Below, in pieces: positions 17,944 to 26,472 of a stretch of DNA of 64,000 nt. Numbering within the stretch: position 1 is the first letter of the stretch; each line of letters begins with the position of its first letter. The stretch spans positions 1-64,000 of the forward strand of contig NZ_JAAMOW010000009.1 of NCBI RefSeq assembly GCF_011067135.1, in the 5' to 3' direction. Source of the stretch: Solimonas terrae (lineage in GTDB: Bacteria; Pseudomonadota; Gammaproteobacteria; Nevskiales; Nevskiaceae). The notes beneath the pieces were generated by a model. That model did not search any database. It was not told the origin of the DNA and worked only from the letters and a program-made list of their open reading frames with translations. The position numbers and the translations under genes were made by a program.

Positions 17944-18528
17944 ATGAACAAGATTCACGGCCGCAGGCTGCTGCGTCGGCGACTGCTGATCATTGCCGCC
18001 ATCGCACTGATCGCGGCGACCGCCGCCGGCCTGCTGACCGCGACACAGGCGCCCGCCGAACCGGGCCCGGACCTGCTCGTGTTCGCGCAGGCCGACGTCA
18101 TCAGTACCACGCGCTGGATTCGCTATCTGTCGGCGCACGGCTTCCGCGTGCGCGTGCGTTACGACCCCTACGTGCGGCTCGTGCATGAGTACCTGCGCGT
18201 GCCGAAGGCGCTGCAGTCGGTGCATACCGCGCTGGTCGACGGCTACATCATCGAAGGCAATGTGCCGGCCGAAGACATCCGCCGTCTGCTTGCCGAACGG
18301 CCGCATGCGCGCGGCCTCGCGGTGCCCGGCATGCCGGACCTCGCACCCGGCATGCAAGGGCTCGGCGGCCAACCCGGACCCTACCCGGTACTGCTGTTCG
18401 GCGACGACGGCCCGCTCGGCGTCTTTGCAGTCCACGGATCGGCCACCGGCTCGGCAGAAAACTCCCGTCATGCCGCGAATCGCGACACGCCACACACCCC
18501 ATCTTCTTCCCGATGCCAACCATGCTGA
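17944..18528 (+). CDS. DUF411-family protein lacking the usual cysteines
   Basis: 194 residues with an N-terminal membrane segment (LLIIAAIALIAATAAGLL). The body follows the DUF411 pattern closely (WIRYLSAHGFRVRV; HTALVDGYIIEGNVPAEDI; LLAERPHARGLAVPGMPD). The canonical CGCC motif is replaced by DVIST, the SCHT cysteine is Val (SVHTA) and the GHVP histidine is Asn. The only cysteines are a CxxC at the extreme C-terminus (RCQPC). DUF411 proteins are periplasmic metal-binding proteins linked to copper. This one has apparently lost that site and may have another role in the cluster. Its end overlaps the next gene. Confidence 0.8.
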   Translation: MNKIHGRRLLRRRLLIIAAIALIAATAAGLLTATQAPAEPGPDLLVFAQADVISTTRWIRYLSAHGFRVRVRYDPYVRLVHEYLRVPKALQSVHTALVDGYIIEGNVPAEDIRRLLAERPHARGLAVPGMPDLAPGMQGLGGQPGPYPVLLFGDDGPLGVFAVHGSATGSAENSRHAANRDTPHTPSSSRCQPC

Positions 18529-20063
18529 CAACCTCTTCCTGCGACAGCCGCGCGCCGCGCGCCGACATCCGGATCGGGGGCGACTGCCGCGCCAATCCCG
18601 CCCGAGCAGCAACCGGCACACCATTCCTGGCCTGCATAGCCGGCCTGCTCGCCATCGGCGTCGCTTTGGCCTTGCGCGTCCCGCAGGCTCCGCCTGCCAA
18701 CTCGCAGCCGGTCGTCAGACCGGCAATACCCGCTACCGTCACACAAGTGCCCGACGGCCCGCGGCAAGACGCCTGGATTCACCTCGACGTCCAGCCGGGC
18801 GACTCGCTGTCGACGCTGTTCGACAGGGCCGGTCTTCCAGCATCGCAGTGGCTGGACGTGCAGGCGCTCGGCGAGGACGCCGAGCCGCTGCTGCAAGCGC
18901 GGGCCGGCGACGTGATCGATATTCTGGCCCACGCTGACGGTCAGCTGCAGCAGGTGCGCAAGTCACTCGATACCATCTCGACACTCGTCATTGCACGACG
19001 CAACGGACAGCTGCAGGCGCGGATCGAGCGCCGCCGGACCGAGCTGCGGCAGCGCGCGCTCGAGGGGCGCATCGCGCACAGTCTGTCGCAGGCAGTCCGC
19101 ACGGCTGGCGGAACGCCGGTACTGAGCCTGCAACTCGCGCGCATCTTCGGCGACCGGCTCGATCTGCGGCACCGCGTTCGCAACGGCGATCACTTCACGG
19201 CGATTTACGAATCGCAGCTGCTCGACGGCGAGCCGGTCGAAACCGGCGCCGTGCTCGCCGCACGCCTGCTGCTCGGCGGCAAGTCCTACGAAGCGTTCCG
19301 CTACACCGACGCCAGCGGCAGAACCGCCTACTACGACGCCGACGGCCTGCCATACGAACGCTCGATACTGCGCGCACCGCTGCGCTATACCCGTATCAGC
19401 TCCGGCTTTTCGCTGCGCCGCTTCGATCCGGTCCTCCATGTCTGGCGCGCGCATGATGGCGTCGACTACGCAGCGCCGACCGGCACGCCGATCGAGGCCG
19501 CCGCCGACGGCCGGGTGGCATTTGCCGGTCGCGCGCACGGCTACGGCCGGCTGATCGAAGTTCGGCATTTCGATGGCTACTCGACGCGCTACGCGCATCT
19601 GTCCGCGTTCGCCAGCGGCCTGCATCAGGGAGCTGCCGTCGTGCAGGGGCAGATCATCGGTTACGTCGGCGCCAGCGGCGAGGCGACCGGCCCGCACCTG
19701 CATTTCGAAATCCGCGTTCGCGGCGCACCGCGCAATCCGCGCACCGTCGCCTTGCCCGGCGGACACGCGATCCCGCGTCCAGAGCTGGCTCGTTACCGCT
19801 CGTCGATACAGCCTCTGCTGGCACGACTGGACCTGCCGGCAAAAACCGCGGACACGATGCTCGCCAGCGATGACGCGGTGCCGGCCGGCAGCGAAGGCGC
19901 CGATCCGGGCCCGACACCATGGCGCAGCACGCCGACGCACGGCACGCGCGGCCGGCGATCCCCGACCGCGAAAGCAGCGCGCGCGATGGCGGCGCATGCG
20001 CAGATGTCGACGATCGGCCCGCGGCGGCCAGATGCGCGCACGGCAGCGCAGTTGCACGGATAA
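18513..20063 (+). CDS. M23/LytM-family murein endopeptidase (MepM-like)
   Basis: 516 residues. An N-terminal anchor (FLACIAGLLAIGVALAL), a LysM/OapA-like segment (VQPGDSLSTLFDRAGLP), a middle domain with NGDHFTAIYE, then the LytM domain with zinc ligands HDGVD (His314, Asp318) and HLHFE near residue 395. It should cut peptidoglycan cross-links in the periplasm. It overlaps the DUF411 gene by 16 bases and closes the metal cluster. The C-terminal ~90 residues are low-complexity. E. coli mepM also neighbours zinc-uptake genes, so zinc-responsive expression is plausible. Confidence 0.9.
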   Translation: MPTMLTTSSCDSRAPRADIRIGGDCRANPARAATGTPFLACIAGLLAIGVALALRVPQAPPANSQPVVRPAIPATVTQVPDGPRQDAWIHLDVQPGDSLSTLFDRAGLPASQWLDVQALGEDAEPLLQARAGDVIDILAHADGQLQQVRKSLDTISTLVIARRNGQLQARIERRRTELRQRALEGRIAHSLSQAVRTAGGTPVLSLQLARIFGDRLDLRHRVRNGDHFTAIYESQLLDGEPVETGAVLAARLLLGGKSYEAFRYTDASGRTAYYDADGLPYERSILRAPLRYTRISSGFSLRRFDPVLHVWRAHDGVDYAAPTGTPIEAAADGRVAFAGRAHGYGRLIEVRHFDGYSTRYAHLSAFASGLHQGAAVVQGQIIGYVGASGEATGPHLHFEIRVRGAPRNPRTVALPGGHAIPRPELARYRSSIQPLLARLDLPAKTADTMLASDDAVPAGSEGADPGPTPWRSTPTHGTRGRRSPTAKAARAMAAHAQMSTIGPRRPDARTAAQLHG

Positions 20064-20155
20064 GGGCCTGGTATCGATGGGCGACGGAATGCCGGCGATA
20101 CCGCCATTCGCGTCCCTTCGCGATATGCTGCTTCGCCCTGCCCCCGCTCGCGATC

Positions 20156-20383
20156 ATGCCGACCATCACCTTCACGCTCGAAGCCGAGTACGTCGAACTC
20201 AACCAGCTGCTGAAACTGGTCGGCATCTGCGACAGCGGCGGCGCCGGCAAGCTGCTGGTCGCTGAAGGCCGGGTGACGGTCGATGGGCAGCCGGAGCGCC
20301 GCAAGACCGCAAAGATTCGCGCCGGGCAGACCGTGATCTGCGACGACCTGCGAATCACCGTCGTCGCCGGCACGGCGGGCTGA
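20156..20383 (+). CDS. S4-domain RNA-binding protein (YbcJ-like)
   Basis: 75 residues, the full length of the YbcJ family. It begins MPTITFTLEAEYVELNQLLK and has the S4 core GGAGKLLVAEGRVTVDGQPE followed by KIRAGQTV. A small RNA-binding protein of undefined cellular target. ATG at 20156 is preferred because longer forms add GC-rich non-conserved sequence. It sits four bases ahead of the YgjP-like gene. Confidence 0.9.
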   Translation: MPTITFTLEAEYVELNQLLKLVGICDSGGAGKLLVAEGRVTVDGQPERRKTAKIRAGQTVICDDLRITVVAGTAG

Positions 20384-20387
20384 GGCC

Positions 20388-20987
20388 TTGTCGGACGCAG
20401 CACCGACCGCGATCGATACCACGATCGCCCGCTTCCTTGGCGGCTATCCGCGTTCGATGCATGAAGACGTGGCGGAACTGATTGCGGCAAACAGGCTCGC
20501 ACCGTATCTGGCGCGCAAGTATCCGGCACAGCACGCGATCCAGAGTGACGCGTCGCTGTACGACTACACCCTGGACCTGAAGCAGCGCTATCTGCGCAGC
20601 TCGTCGCCGCTGCACAAGGTGGTTTGGCAGAACAAGATGGACGTGATGCAGAAGGTGCTCGGCCTGCACACGGCGGTGTCGCGTGTACAGGGCGGCCGTC
20701 TGAAAGCGAAGGCGGAGATCCGCATTGCCAGTCTGTTCAAGGGCGTCGCGCCGGCGTTTCTGGAAATGGTGGTCGTGCACGAACTGGCGCACTTGCGCGA
20801 GTTCGAACACAACAAGGCCTTCTACCAGCTGTGCCGGCACATGCTGCCGGACTACGACCAGATCGAATTCGATCTGCGTCTGCTGTTGCTGCAGCGTGCG
20901 ATCGAATCGGCAGGCGTCGAAGAAATCGCCGCGAACGCCGCGGATGACGGACAAGTCCGTCGCGCCGCATCGAAACTCCGCGCTTGA
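20388..20987 (+). CDS. YgjP-like metallopeptidase-domain protein (DUF45 family)
   Basis: 199 residues, read from TTG at 20388 (an internal ATG at MHEDVAEL is an alternative). The gluzincin-type motif VVVHELAHLREFEHNKAFY holds two zinc-ligand histidines, the catalytic Glu and a third ligand His. DUF45/YgjP proteins have a predicted protease fold with no well-established substrate. It is probably co-transcribed with the S4 protein. Confidence 0.85.
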   Translation: MSDAAPTAIDTTIARFLGGYPRSMHEDVAELIAANRLAPYLARKYPAQHAIQSDASLYDYTLDLKQRYLRSSSPLHKVVWQNKMDVMQKVLGLHTAVSRVQGGRLKAKAEIRIASLFKGVAPAFLEMVVVHELAHLREFEHNKAFYQLCRHMLPDYDQIEFDLRLLLLQRAIESAGVEEIAANAADDGQVRRAASKLRA

Positions 20988-21032
20988 AACCCGGCGGCTT
21001 CGCCCCGGTCGTGCACCCGCCGGTGATGTCGT

Positions 21033-22412
21033 CTATGGCCCGTCGATGATCGCGGCGCTGACGGTCGAGGTGCTGTTGTCGAAATGCCCCCAACTCAGGA
21101 CGCAGTCGCCGTCGCCGCGCATCGCGATGCCGGGCCTGGACTGGATGCCGTCGGAGGCAAACGTCGCCGTGCCGATTGCCGAGCCGTCCGATGCATAGAC
21201 CTGCGCCGATATCGACGGCGACGGCGACTGCTGCGCCGATTCAGGCCCGAAGTTTCGCCAGGCGACGACGAAGCCGCCGCCGGAATGCACGGCCACGGCC
21301 GGCGAGCCGTCATACGTGGTTTGACAGCAGAACGGGCTGGGCCCGCGCTGCACTTCGGTCGCGTTGCGCGGCACCGTGCCGGCGGCGTCGACATGCTTGA
21401 AGTAGATGCCGCGCGACAGCGCCGCCGAGCGCAGCGCGTCGTTGCGGTCGTAGGCAACGACAAAGCCCCCATCCGGCGCCCAGGCGACAGACGGCGGATC
21501 GTAGATTTCGTGCGCATTGGTCAGGGCGCTGTCGATCGTGATGCGCTTGCCCTGAGTCAGGCCGGACGCGTCGAAGCGCTGTGCATAGACGGTCTGCAGC
21601 CCGCCGCCGAGCAGCGGCGCGGTCGACACCAGACTGTAGATTCGCTGCTCCTCGACGAAACCGGCAGTCCAGGCGACGACGGTTTCGCCTGCGCTGCCGA
21701 TGCTGACCGACGGCCCCTTGGACGCGTACTGCAGTCGCCCGAAGATGTCGAGCGCCGGATACAGGGACGGCGAAATGTTGAGATAGCCGGATTCACGGCT
21801 TGCCACCGTCTGCACCGCGCTGGCGAGCCCGGCGCTGCTGTAGCGGCGCATCATGATCGGCCCTTGCGTCACCCTCAGCAAGCTGTTGCCCGAGGACTGA
21901 TACTGCAGGGTGCTCCAGCTCACGACGAACTGGCCGGCCGCATTCATCGACACGTCCGGGTCAATCTGATCGAAGTTCGCGGCGGCGCTGTCATCGACGG
22001 CGACCACCGGTGACAGAGCGGTGCCGTCGGCCGCGAAGCGGCGCAGGAAAATGCGGTACAGATAATAGGGATAGCTACCGCTCTGCTCGGCCCAGGCAAC
22101 GACGAAACGACCGGCCGCATCGACGGCGACGCTGGGCGTGAGGACCTGAACCTGAGGATGACCGGCGATCGAGAAGCTCGCTGCGGCAACGCCGGCCGGC
22201 TGATCGATGCGGACGTGGACCAGGTCCCGTTCGGGGCCGACCCAGACGTAGACGGCCGTGCCGTTCGCTGCCACGGCCACGTCCGGCGTACCGGCTTGCG
22301 TGGCGATCGGATACGGCGCCGTCACGACATCGCCGGGTGCGGCCGCGGCCCCGCGGCCGATCAAGCCGGCTGCCGCGAATGCAGCAGCCGCGATTCTCCC
22401 CATCGTTTTCAT
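21033..22412 (-). CDS. Secreted beta-propeller-like repeat protein
   Basis: 459 residues. A signal peptide (IAAAAFAAAGLIGRGAAAA) is followed by about seven repeats of a pattern such as PSVAVDAAGRFVVAWAEQ, PDVSMNAAGQFVVSWST, PSVSIGSAGETVVAWTAG and PAVAVHSGGGFVVAWRN. These repeats indicate a beta-propeller fold exported to the periplasm or outside. No catalytic signature was seen. ATG at 22412 (MKTMGRI) is chosen because the upstream extension is not signal-like. Function unknown. Confidence 0.75.
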   Translation of the reverse strand: MKTMGRIAAAAFAAAGLIGRGAAAAPGDVVTAPYPIATQAGTPDVAVAANGTAVYVWVGPERDLVHVRIDQPAGVAAASFSIAGHPQVQVLTPSVAVDAAGRFVVAWAEQSGSYPYYLYRIFLRRFAADGTALSPVVAVDDSAAANFDQIDPDVSMNAAGQFVVSWSTLQYQSSGNSLLRVTQGPIMMRRYSSAGLASAVQTVASRESGYLNISPSLYPALDIFGRLQYASKGPSVSIGSAGETVVAWTAGFVEEQRIYSLVSTAPLLGGGLQTVYAQRFDASGLTQGKRITIDSALTNAHEIYDPPSVAWAPDGGFVVAYDRNDALRSAALSRGIYFKHVDAAGTVPRNATEVQRGPSPFCCQTTYDGSPAVAVHSGGGFVVAWRNFGPESAQQSPSPSISAQVYASDGSAIGTATFASDGIQSRPGIAMRGDGDCVLSWGHFDNSTSTVSAAIIDGP

Positions 22413-22624
22413 CGCGCTTCTCCCGAGCGTCTGCGCCGGACCATACGCGGGCACGCGGACGCCTGTCCAGAGGCGCGCGGCAATGCAGCACTCGTTCGCG
22501 GCGCGAATTCGAAGCACAGCGCCTCAGGCGGCCGCTGTTGCGGCCAGCATGCGACGGACCTCCACAGCGACCGCCCTGGCGCCGCGTGCGGAAATCACGA
22601 TCGTGCAGCGGTTGACGTCGCGCA

Positions 22625-23020
22625 CGTCATATCGGCATCACCGATCGCGCCAAGGACCTGATCAAGTCCGGCGGTGAATGGATCAGCTCGCAGGATCTTG
22701 AAAACGAGTTGATGGCACATCCCGCCGTTGCCGAAGCGGTGGTCATCGCCGTGCCGCACGCCCGCTGGACCGAACGGCCGCTGGCGGTCGTCGTCCGCAA
22801 GCCGGGAACGGACGTTTCGCCGACACAGCTGCATGCGCATCTCGACGGCAAGTTCGCGAAATGGTGGCTGCCGGACGGCTACGAATTCGTCGAGCAGATT
22901 CCGCGCACGTCGACCGGCAAGTTCCAGAAGCTCAAGGTTCGCGAGATGTTTGCCGACCGGCAGCCCGATGCCGCCCTGCAGGAGCGGCGCCAGCCGGGAC
23001 CCGGCGCCCGCTTCAGGTGA
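22625..23020 (+). pseudogene. Truncated acyl-CoA synthetase (AMP-ligase C-terminal domain remnant)
   Basis: The frame reads GITDRAKDLIKSGGEWISSQ, then VAEAVVIAVPHARWTERPL and PRTSTGKFQKLKVREMF, which is the C-terminal lid domain of fatty-acid/acyl-CoA ligases, including the catalytic Lys (STGKFQK). The N-terminal ~400 residues are missing: homology begins abruptly near 22628, without a start codon. The first in-frame ATG is at 22709, already inside the domain. It is a 5'-deleted remnant, probably left by a rearrangement. Confidence 0.85.
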
Positions 23021-23088
23021 CGGTGTGACCGTCGCGGTTCGCACCGTTCCTGCAGAACATCGTGCGCGCGACCGTTCGTGCAGGCTTC

Positions 23089-23955
23089 TCAGCGGCGCAT
23101 GCCTGAACCTGCAGAACCACTGTTCCTGATCGCCAGCACGCCATCGCCGCTGAGTTCCGTGCTGAAGCCGGCTTTCTGCAGCCGCGTCGAGACTTCGTTC
23201 GGCACGTCGCGACGACTGGTCAGCTTGTTCGGCGATCCGGTGTAGTGAAACATGCGACCGCGCGGTTTCAAGACGCGTGCGAGCTGGTTGTAGAACGCCT
23301 GCGAATACAGTTCGCCGGCGATGCCGAAACGTGGCGGATCGTGCAGGATCGCGTCGACCGATGTATCGGCCAGCGTCCTGATCTGCTCGGCGACATCGCC
23401 GTTGCTCAGTGTCAGCGCGCTGTCTTTTGCGGTGTGATCGGGCGACCAGGGGTTGAGCGTGCGCAGCCAGATCACGTCCGGGCTCTTCTCGAACGAAATC
23501 ACGCGCTGCGCGTCGCCCCGCAAGCACCAATCGGCAAAGTAGCCGAGGCCGCCGCAGGTATCGAGCACGATCTTGCCGCGCGGCTGGATCAGACCGACCT
23601 TGCGTTGCGCATCTTCGTACGGCGAGACCTGCGCGGTCGGCAGCATCTTGATGCCGTCGATCTCGAAGGTCGGCGCGCCCCATTCGGTCGGCACCAGCTT
23701 GACAAGCGAATGGGTGAAGCGCGCGACCGGCGCGAAGCCCTCGCCGTCCCAGTAATAGATCGTGCGGTCCTTGCAGTTTTTCGCGTACGCAAATGCGCGC
23801 CCGTTGCAGCGCCAGACTTCGGCGTCGATATCGACCCGGCTCAGCGTGCGACCCAGATCGAGCGTGCAGTCGATGGTTTGCACGCCCGCATCGCGCGCGG
23901 CCAGCAAGGCCGCGTGAATCGGCAGGCTCAGCAGAGGACCGCGATGCTTGTTCAT
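23089..23955 (-). CDS. Class I SAM-dependent methyltransferase
   Basis: 288 residues. A non-catalytic N-terminal half (YAKNCKDRTIYYWDGEGF) precedes a Rossmann methyltransferase domain with motif I VLDTCGGLGYFADWCLR, an acidic strand ISFEKSPDV and a catalytic-loop-like DAILHDPPRFG. The DPPRF motif resembles amino/RNA methyltransferases, but the substrate is not recognisable. The gene is read from ATG 23955 (MNKHRGPLL) and is divergent from the sulfotransferase. A resemblance to predicted RNA methyltransferases is tentative. Confidence 0.8.
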   Translation of the reverse strand: MNKHRGPLLSLPIHAALLAARDAGVQTIDCTLDLGRTLSRVDIDAEVWRCNGRAFAYAKNCKDRTIYYWDGEGFAPVARFTHSLVKLVPTEWGAPTFEIDGIKMLPTAQVSPYEDAQRKVGLIQPRGKIVLDTCGGLGYFADWCLRGDAQRVISFEKSPDVIWLRTLNPWSPDHTAKDSALTLSNGDVAEQIRTLADTSVDAILHDPPRFGIAGELYSQAFYNQLARVLKPRGRMFHYTGSPNKLTSRRDVPNEVSTRLQKAGFSTELSGDGVLAIRNSGSAGSGMRR

Positions 23956-24120
23956 GCGCTGGGTATGGTGACCGTTCCGGTGCTGGGAAAATCCGAGTGC
24001 GTGCTCGGTCCGGCCGCGCACTCTCGCACATCGCTGCCGACGATGATGTCGTTTCGTACCGCCGCTTGTGGACGATATGCCGACTCGATAGCATCGAAAA
24101 TCGGGGTTGGGGAACAGACA

Positions 24121-24861
24121 GTGGACCTGAAAATCATCGGCGCGGGCTTCGGACGGACCGGCACGCTGTCGGTCTGCACGGCGCTCAATCAGCTCGGCTT
24201 TCCGTGCTATCACATGTTCGAGGTCATCGAGAACAAGCAGAACAGGTCGCATCTCGATTTCTGGCGCGAGGTGGCCAACCAGGCGCCCGGCACGCAGTTC
24301 GACTGGCAGCAGGTGTTCGCCCGCTACTCGGCCACCATCGACAACCCGGCCTGCTGCGTCTGGCGCGAATTGCTGGCGGCCTACCCGGATGCCAGGGTCC
24401 TGCTCACCGTTCACCCGCGCGGTGCGGAGGCCTGGTACGAGAGCACGATGGACACGATCTACTTCACCGAGATCATGTGGCAGTTCAAGTTCCTCGCGCT
24501 GATCACGCCGTTCGGCCGCAAGATGGGCGACATGTCGCACAAGCTGATCTGGCAGCGCTCGCACCAGGGCACGATGCAGGATCGCAGCGCGGCGATCGCG
24601 CATTACCATCGACATGTCGCCGAGGTGAAAGCGGCGGTTCCGGCCGACAGACTGCTGATCTATTCCGTCGACCAGGGCTGGGGTCCGTTGTGCGACTTCC
24701 TCGGTGTGCCGGTGCCGGACGGCGAATTTCCGAACGTCAACGATCGCGCCGCCATCAAGCAGGTGATCAAGGGCATGACGCGCGGCGCATATGTACTGCT
24801 CGGCATCGGCGCGTTGCTGATGGCCGGCCTTGTCTACGGCATCGTTCGCGCATTGTCGTGA
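24121..24861 (+). CDS. Membrane-anchored sulfotransferase-family protein
   Basis: 246 residues from GTG. The N-terminal IIGAGFGRTGTLSVCTALNQ is the PAPS-binding loop of the sulfotransferase (Sulfotransfer_4) family, and LLTVHPRGAEAWYEST and LLIYSVDQGW are conserved blocks. A C-terminal hydrophobic helix (YVLLGIGALLMAGLVYGIV) suggests membrane attachment. It would transfer sulfate from PAPS to an unknown acceptor. Its stop overlaps the start of a small 82-residue gene (GTGA). Confidence 0.8.
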   Translation: MDLKIIGAGFGRTGTLSVCTALNQLGFPCYHMFEVIENKQNRSHLDFWREVANQAPGTQFDWQQVFARYSATIDNPACCVWRELLAAYPDARVLLTVHPRGAEAWYESTMDTIYFTEIMWQFKFLALITPFGRKMGDMSHKLIWQRSHQGTMQDRSAAIAHYHRHVAEVKAAVPADRLLIYSVDQGWGPLCDFLGVPVPDGEFPNVNDRAAIKQVIKGMTRGAYVLLGIGALLMAGLVYGIVRALS

Positions 24862-25106
24862 ACGCGCAGCAGATCGATCACATCAAGCAGGAGCATGGAT
24901 TGGCAAAGAAGCTCAGCAAATCGCAGACCGTGGTCATGAACTGGCTCGGCAAGGGCTGGCAGGCGTACTGCGTCAGCGGCACGCGCGTCGAAGTCAACGG
25001 CAACCCTGTCGGCACGACCGCGACCATGGCGTCGCTGGAAAAGCTCGGTCTGATCGAGAAGATCGGCGTTGCCGCCTGGCAGGCGACCGAGGCGGGCAAG
25101 CAGTAG
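24858..25106 (+). CDS. Small hypothetical protein coupled to the sulfotransferase gene
   Basis: 82 residues read from GTG overlapping the preceding TGA. The sequence (AKKLSKSQTVVMNWLGKGW, then TTATMASLEKLGLIEKIGV and AAWQATEAGK) looks like a small winged-helix fold, with a short beta element VEVNGNPVG in the middle. No signal peptide or cysteine pair is seen. No family was recognised. Translational coupling to the sulfotransferase is the main context clue. Confidence 0.65.
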   Translation: MNAQQIDHIKQEHGLAKKLSKSQTVVMNWLGKGWQAYCVSGTRVEVNGNPVGTTATMASLEKLGLIEKIGVAAWQATEAGKQ

Positions 25107-25117
25107 GTGCGCGGCCT

Positions 25118-25495
25118 TCAGGCCGATTGTTCGACGCGATCGACCCGGTCCGGATAGAACGCCATGCAGTCCTTGATCGCGGCGACGGCATCGTACGGGG
25201 CTTCGTAGCTCCAGATCGCGTTGACCGAACGCGCGCCGCCGACCGGAATGCTGTAGTAGCTGCAATCGCCCTTGTATGGGCAGTACGTCCGGTGGTCCGT
25301 GCGTTCGAGCAGTGCGAGCTTCACGTCACTGCGCGGGAGGTACAGCACGCCCGGATAGCTCGCTTCCTTGAGCATCAGGGCCTCGCGCGTGTCGGCGATC
25401 ACCTGCGCGGCGACGATGACGACGACGCGGCGCGACACGGGCTCGATCGCGATCGGATGATCGGGTCCGGGAATCCGGATCGGCTTGCTGCTCAT
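25118..25495 (-). CDS. DUF427 domain protein
   Basis: 125 residues with the DUF427 fold signatures: VVVIVAAQVIADTREALML, PGVLYLPRSDV, the CPYKGDCSYYSI cysteine-containing turn and IWSYEAPYDAVAAIKDCMAFYPDRVD. A small single-domain protein of unknown biochemical role. It ends the egtB-egtD operon and is separated from egtD by only 15 bases, so a link to sulfur/thiol metabolism is possible but unproven. Confidence 0.9.
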   Translation of the reverse strand: MSSKPIRIPGPDHPIAIEPVSRRVVVIVAAQVIADTREALMLKEASYPGVLYLPRSDVKLALLERTDHRTYCPYKGDCSYYSIPVGGARSVNAIWSYEAPYDAVAAIKDCMAFYPDRVDRVEQSA

Positions 25496-25510
25496 GCGAC
25501 GTTTCTCGGG

Positions 25511-26470
25511 CTACGCCGCTTCAGGCTTGAGGCCGAGCACGGCGAAGCGCTGCTCGGGATCGGTCCAGCTGCGCTGCAGGTCCCAGCCGGCGCTTTCGGC
25601 GAGCAGTGCGAAGCCGGCGACGTCGTACTTGCGCGAGCTTTCGGTGTGTATGGTTTCGCCGGCCGCGAAGTCGATGCGGCAGCCGCTGACCGACACACGC
25701 TGCGCGCGTTCGCTGACCAGATGCATTTCGACGGCGGATTCGGCGGCGTTCCAGCGCGCCTCGTGATGGAAACCGTCGAGCGCGAAGTCGCCATCGAGTT
25801 CGCGATTGATGCGCGCCAGCAGATTGAGATTGAACGCCGCGGTCACGCCTTCGGCATCGTCATAGGCGGCGAGCAGGGTCGGCAGGTCCTTGCGCAGATC
25901 GACGCCGATGATCGCGGCACCCTGCGCGCCGACGTGGCGACGGATCTGGCCGAGGAAGGCCGAGGTCTCCCCGACATCGAGATTGCCGATCGTCGAACCC
26001 GGAAAGAAGGCCAGACGATGTGCCCGCGGGATGCCGCGCGGCAGGTCGAAGTCGGCGGTGAAGTCGGCGACCACCGGCCGCATCTCGATGTCCGGAAAAC
26101 GGGGCCGCATGCGCGCGGCGGTCTGTTCGAGAAAGTCGCCGGCAATGTCGATCGGCACGTAGACGCGCGGTGACTGCAGCGCATCGAGCAGGATTTCGGT
26201 CTTGATGCCGGCACCGGCGCCGTATTCGAGCACCGCGGCGTCGGCACCACAGAACGCCGCCATGTCGTCGGCGTGCTCGCGCAGGATCGCGGTCTCGGTG
26301 CGCGTCGGGTAGTACTCGGCAAGCGCGGTGATGCGCTCGAACAGCAGCGAGCCTTCGTCATCGTAGAGCCAACGGCTCGGCAGGGTCTTGTGCCTGCGAC
26401 TGAGGCCGGCGATCGCGTCTTCGCGAAATGCTTCGAGTTGCCGCGTGCGTTCGTCGACGATGTCGAGCAT
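25511..26470 (-). CDS. egtD: Histidine N-alpha-trimethyltransferase EgtD
   Basis: 319 residues. It begins MLDIVDERTRQLEAFREDAI and carries the EgtD pattern: TLPSRWLYDDEGSLLFERIT, EYYPTRTETAIL, SAM-binding EYGAGAGIKTEILLDAL and FFPGSTIGNLD. It methylates histidine three times to hercynine, the first step of ergothioneine synthesis. It starts two bases after the egtB stop, so the pair is co-translated. Confidence 0.95.
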   Translation of the reverse strand: MLDIVDERTRQLEAFREDAIAGLSRRHKTLPSRWLYDDEGSLLFERITALAEYYPTRTETAILREHADDMAAFCGADAAVLEYGAGAGIKTEILLDALQSPRVYVPIDIAGDFLEQTAARMRPRFPDIEMRPVVADFTADFDLPRGIPRAHRLAFFPGSTIGNLDVGETSAFLGQIRRHVGAQGAAIIGVDLRKDLPTLLAAYDDAEGVTAAFNLNLLARINRELDGDFALDGFHHEARWNAAESAVEMHLVSERAQRVSVSGCRIDFAAGETIHTESSRKYDVAGFALLAESAGWDLQRSWTDPEQRFAVLGLKPEAA

Positions 26471-26472
26471 GT

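Noticed and set aside
15582-17951. Long minus-strand frame antisense to the ZnuD-like receptor
   Set aside because: The receptor has signal, plug and barrel; the antisense frame is an Ala/Arg-rich shadow.
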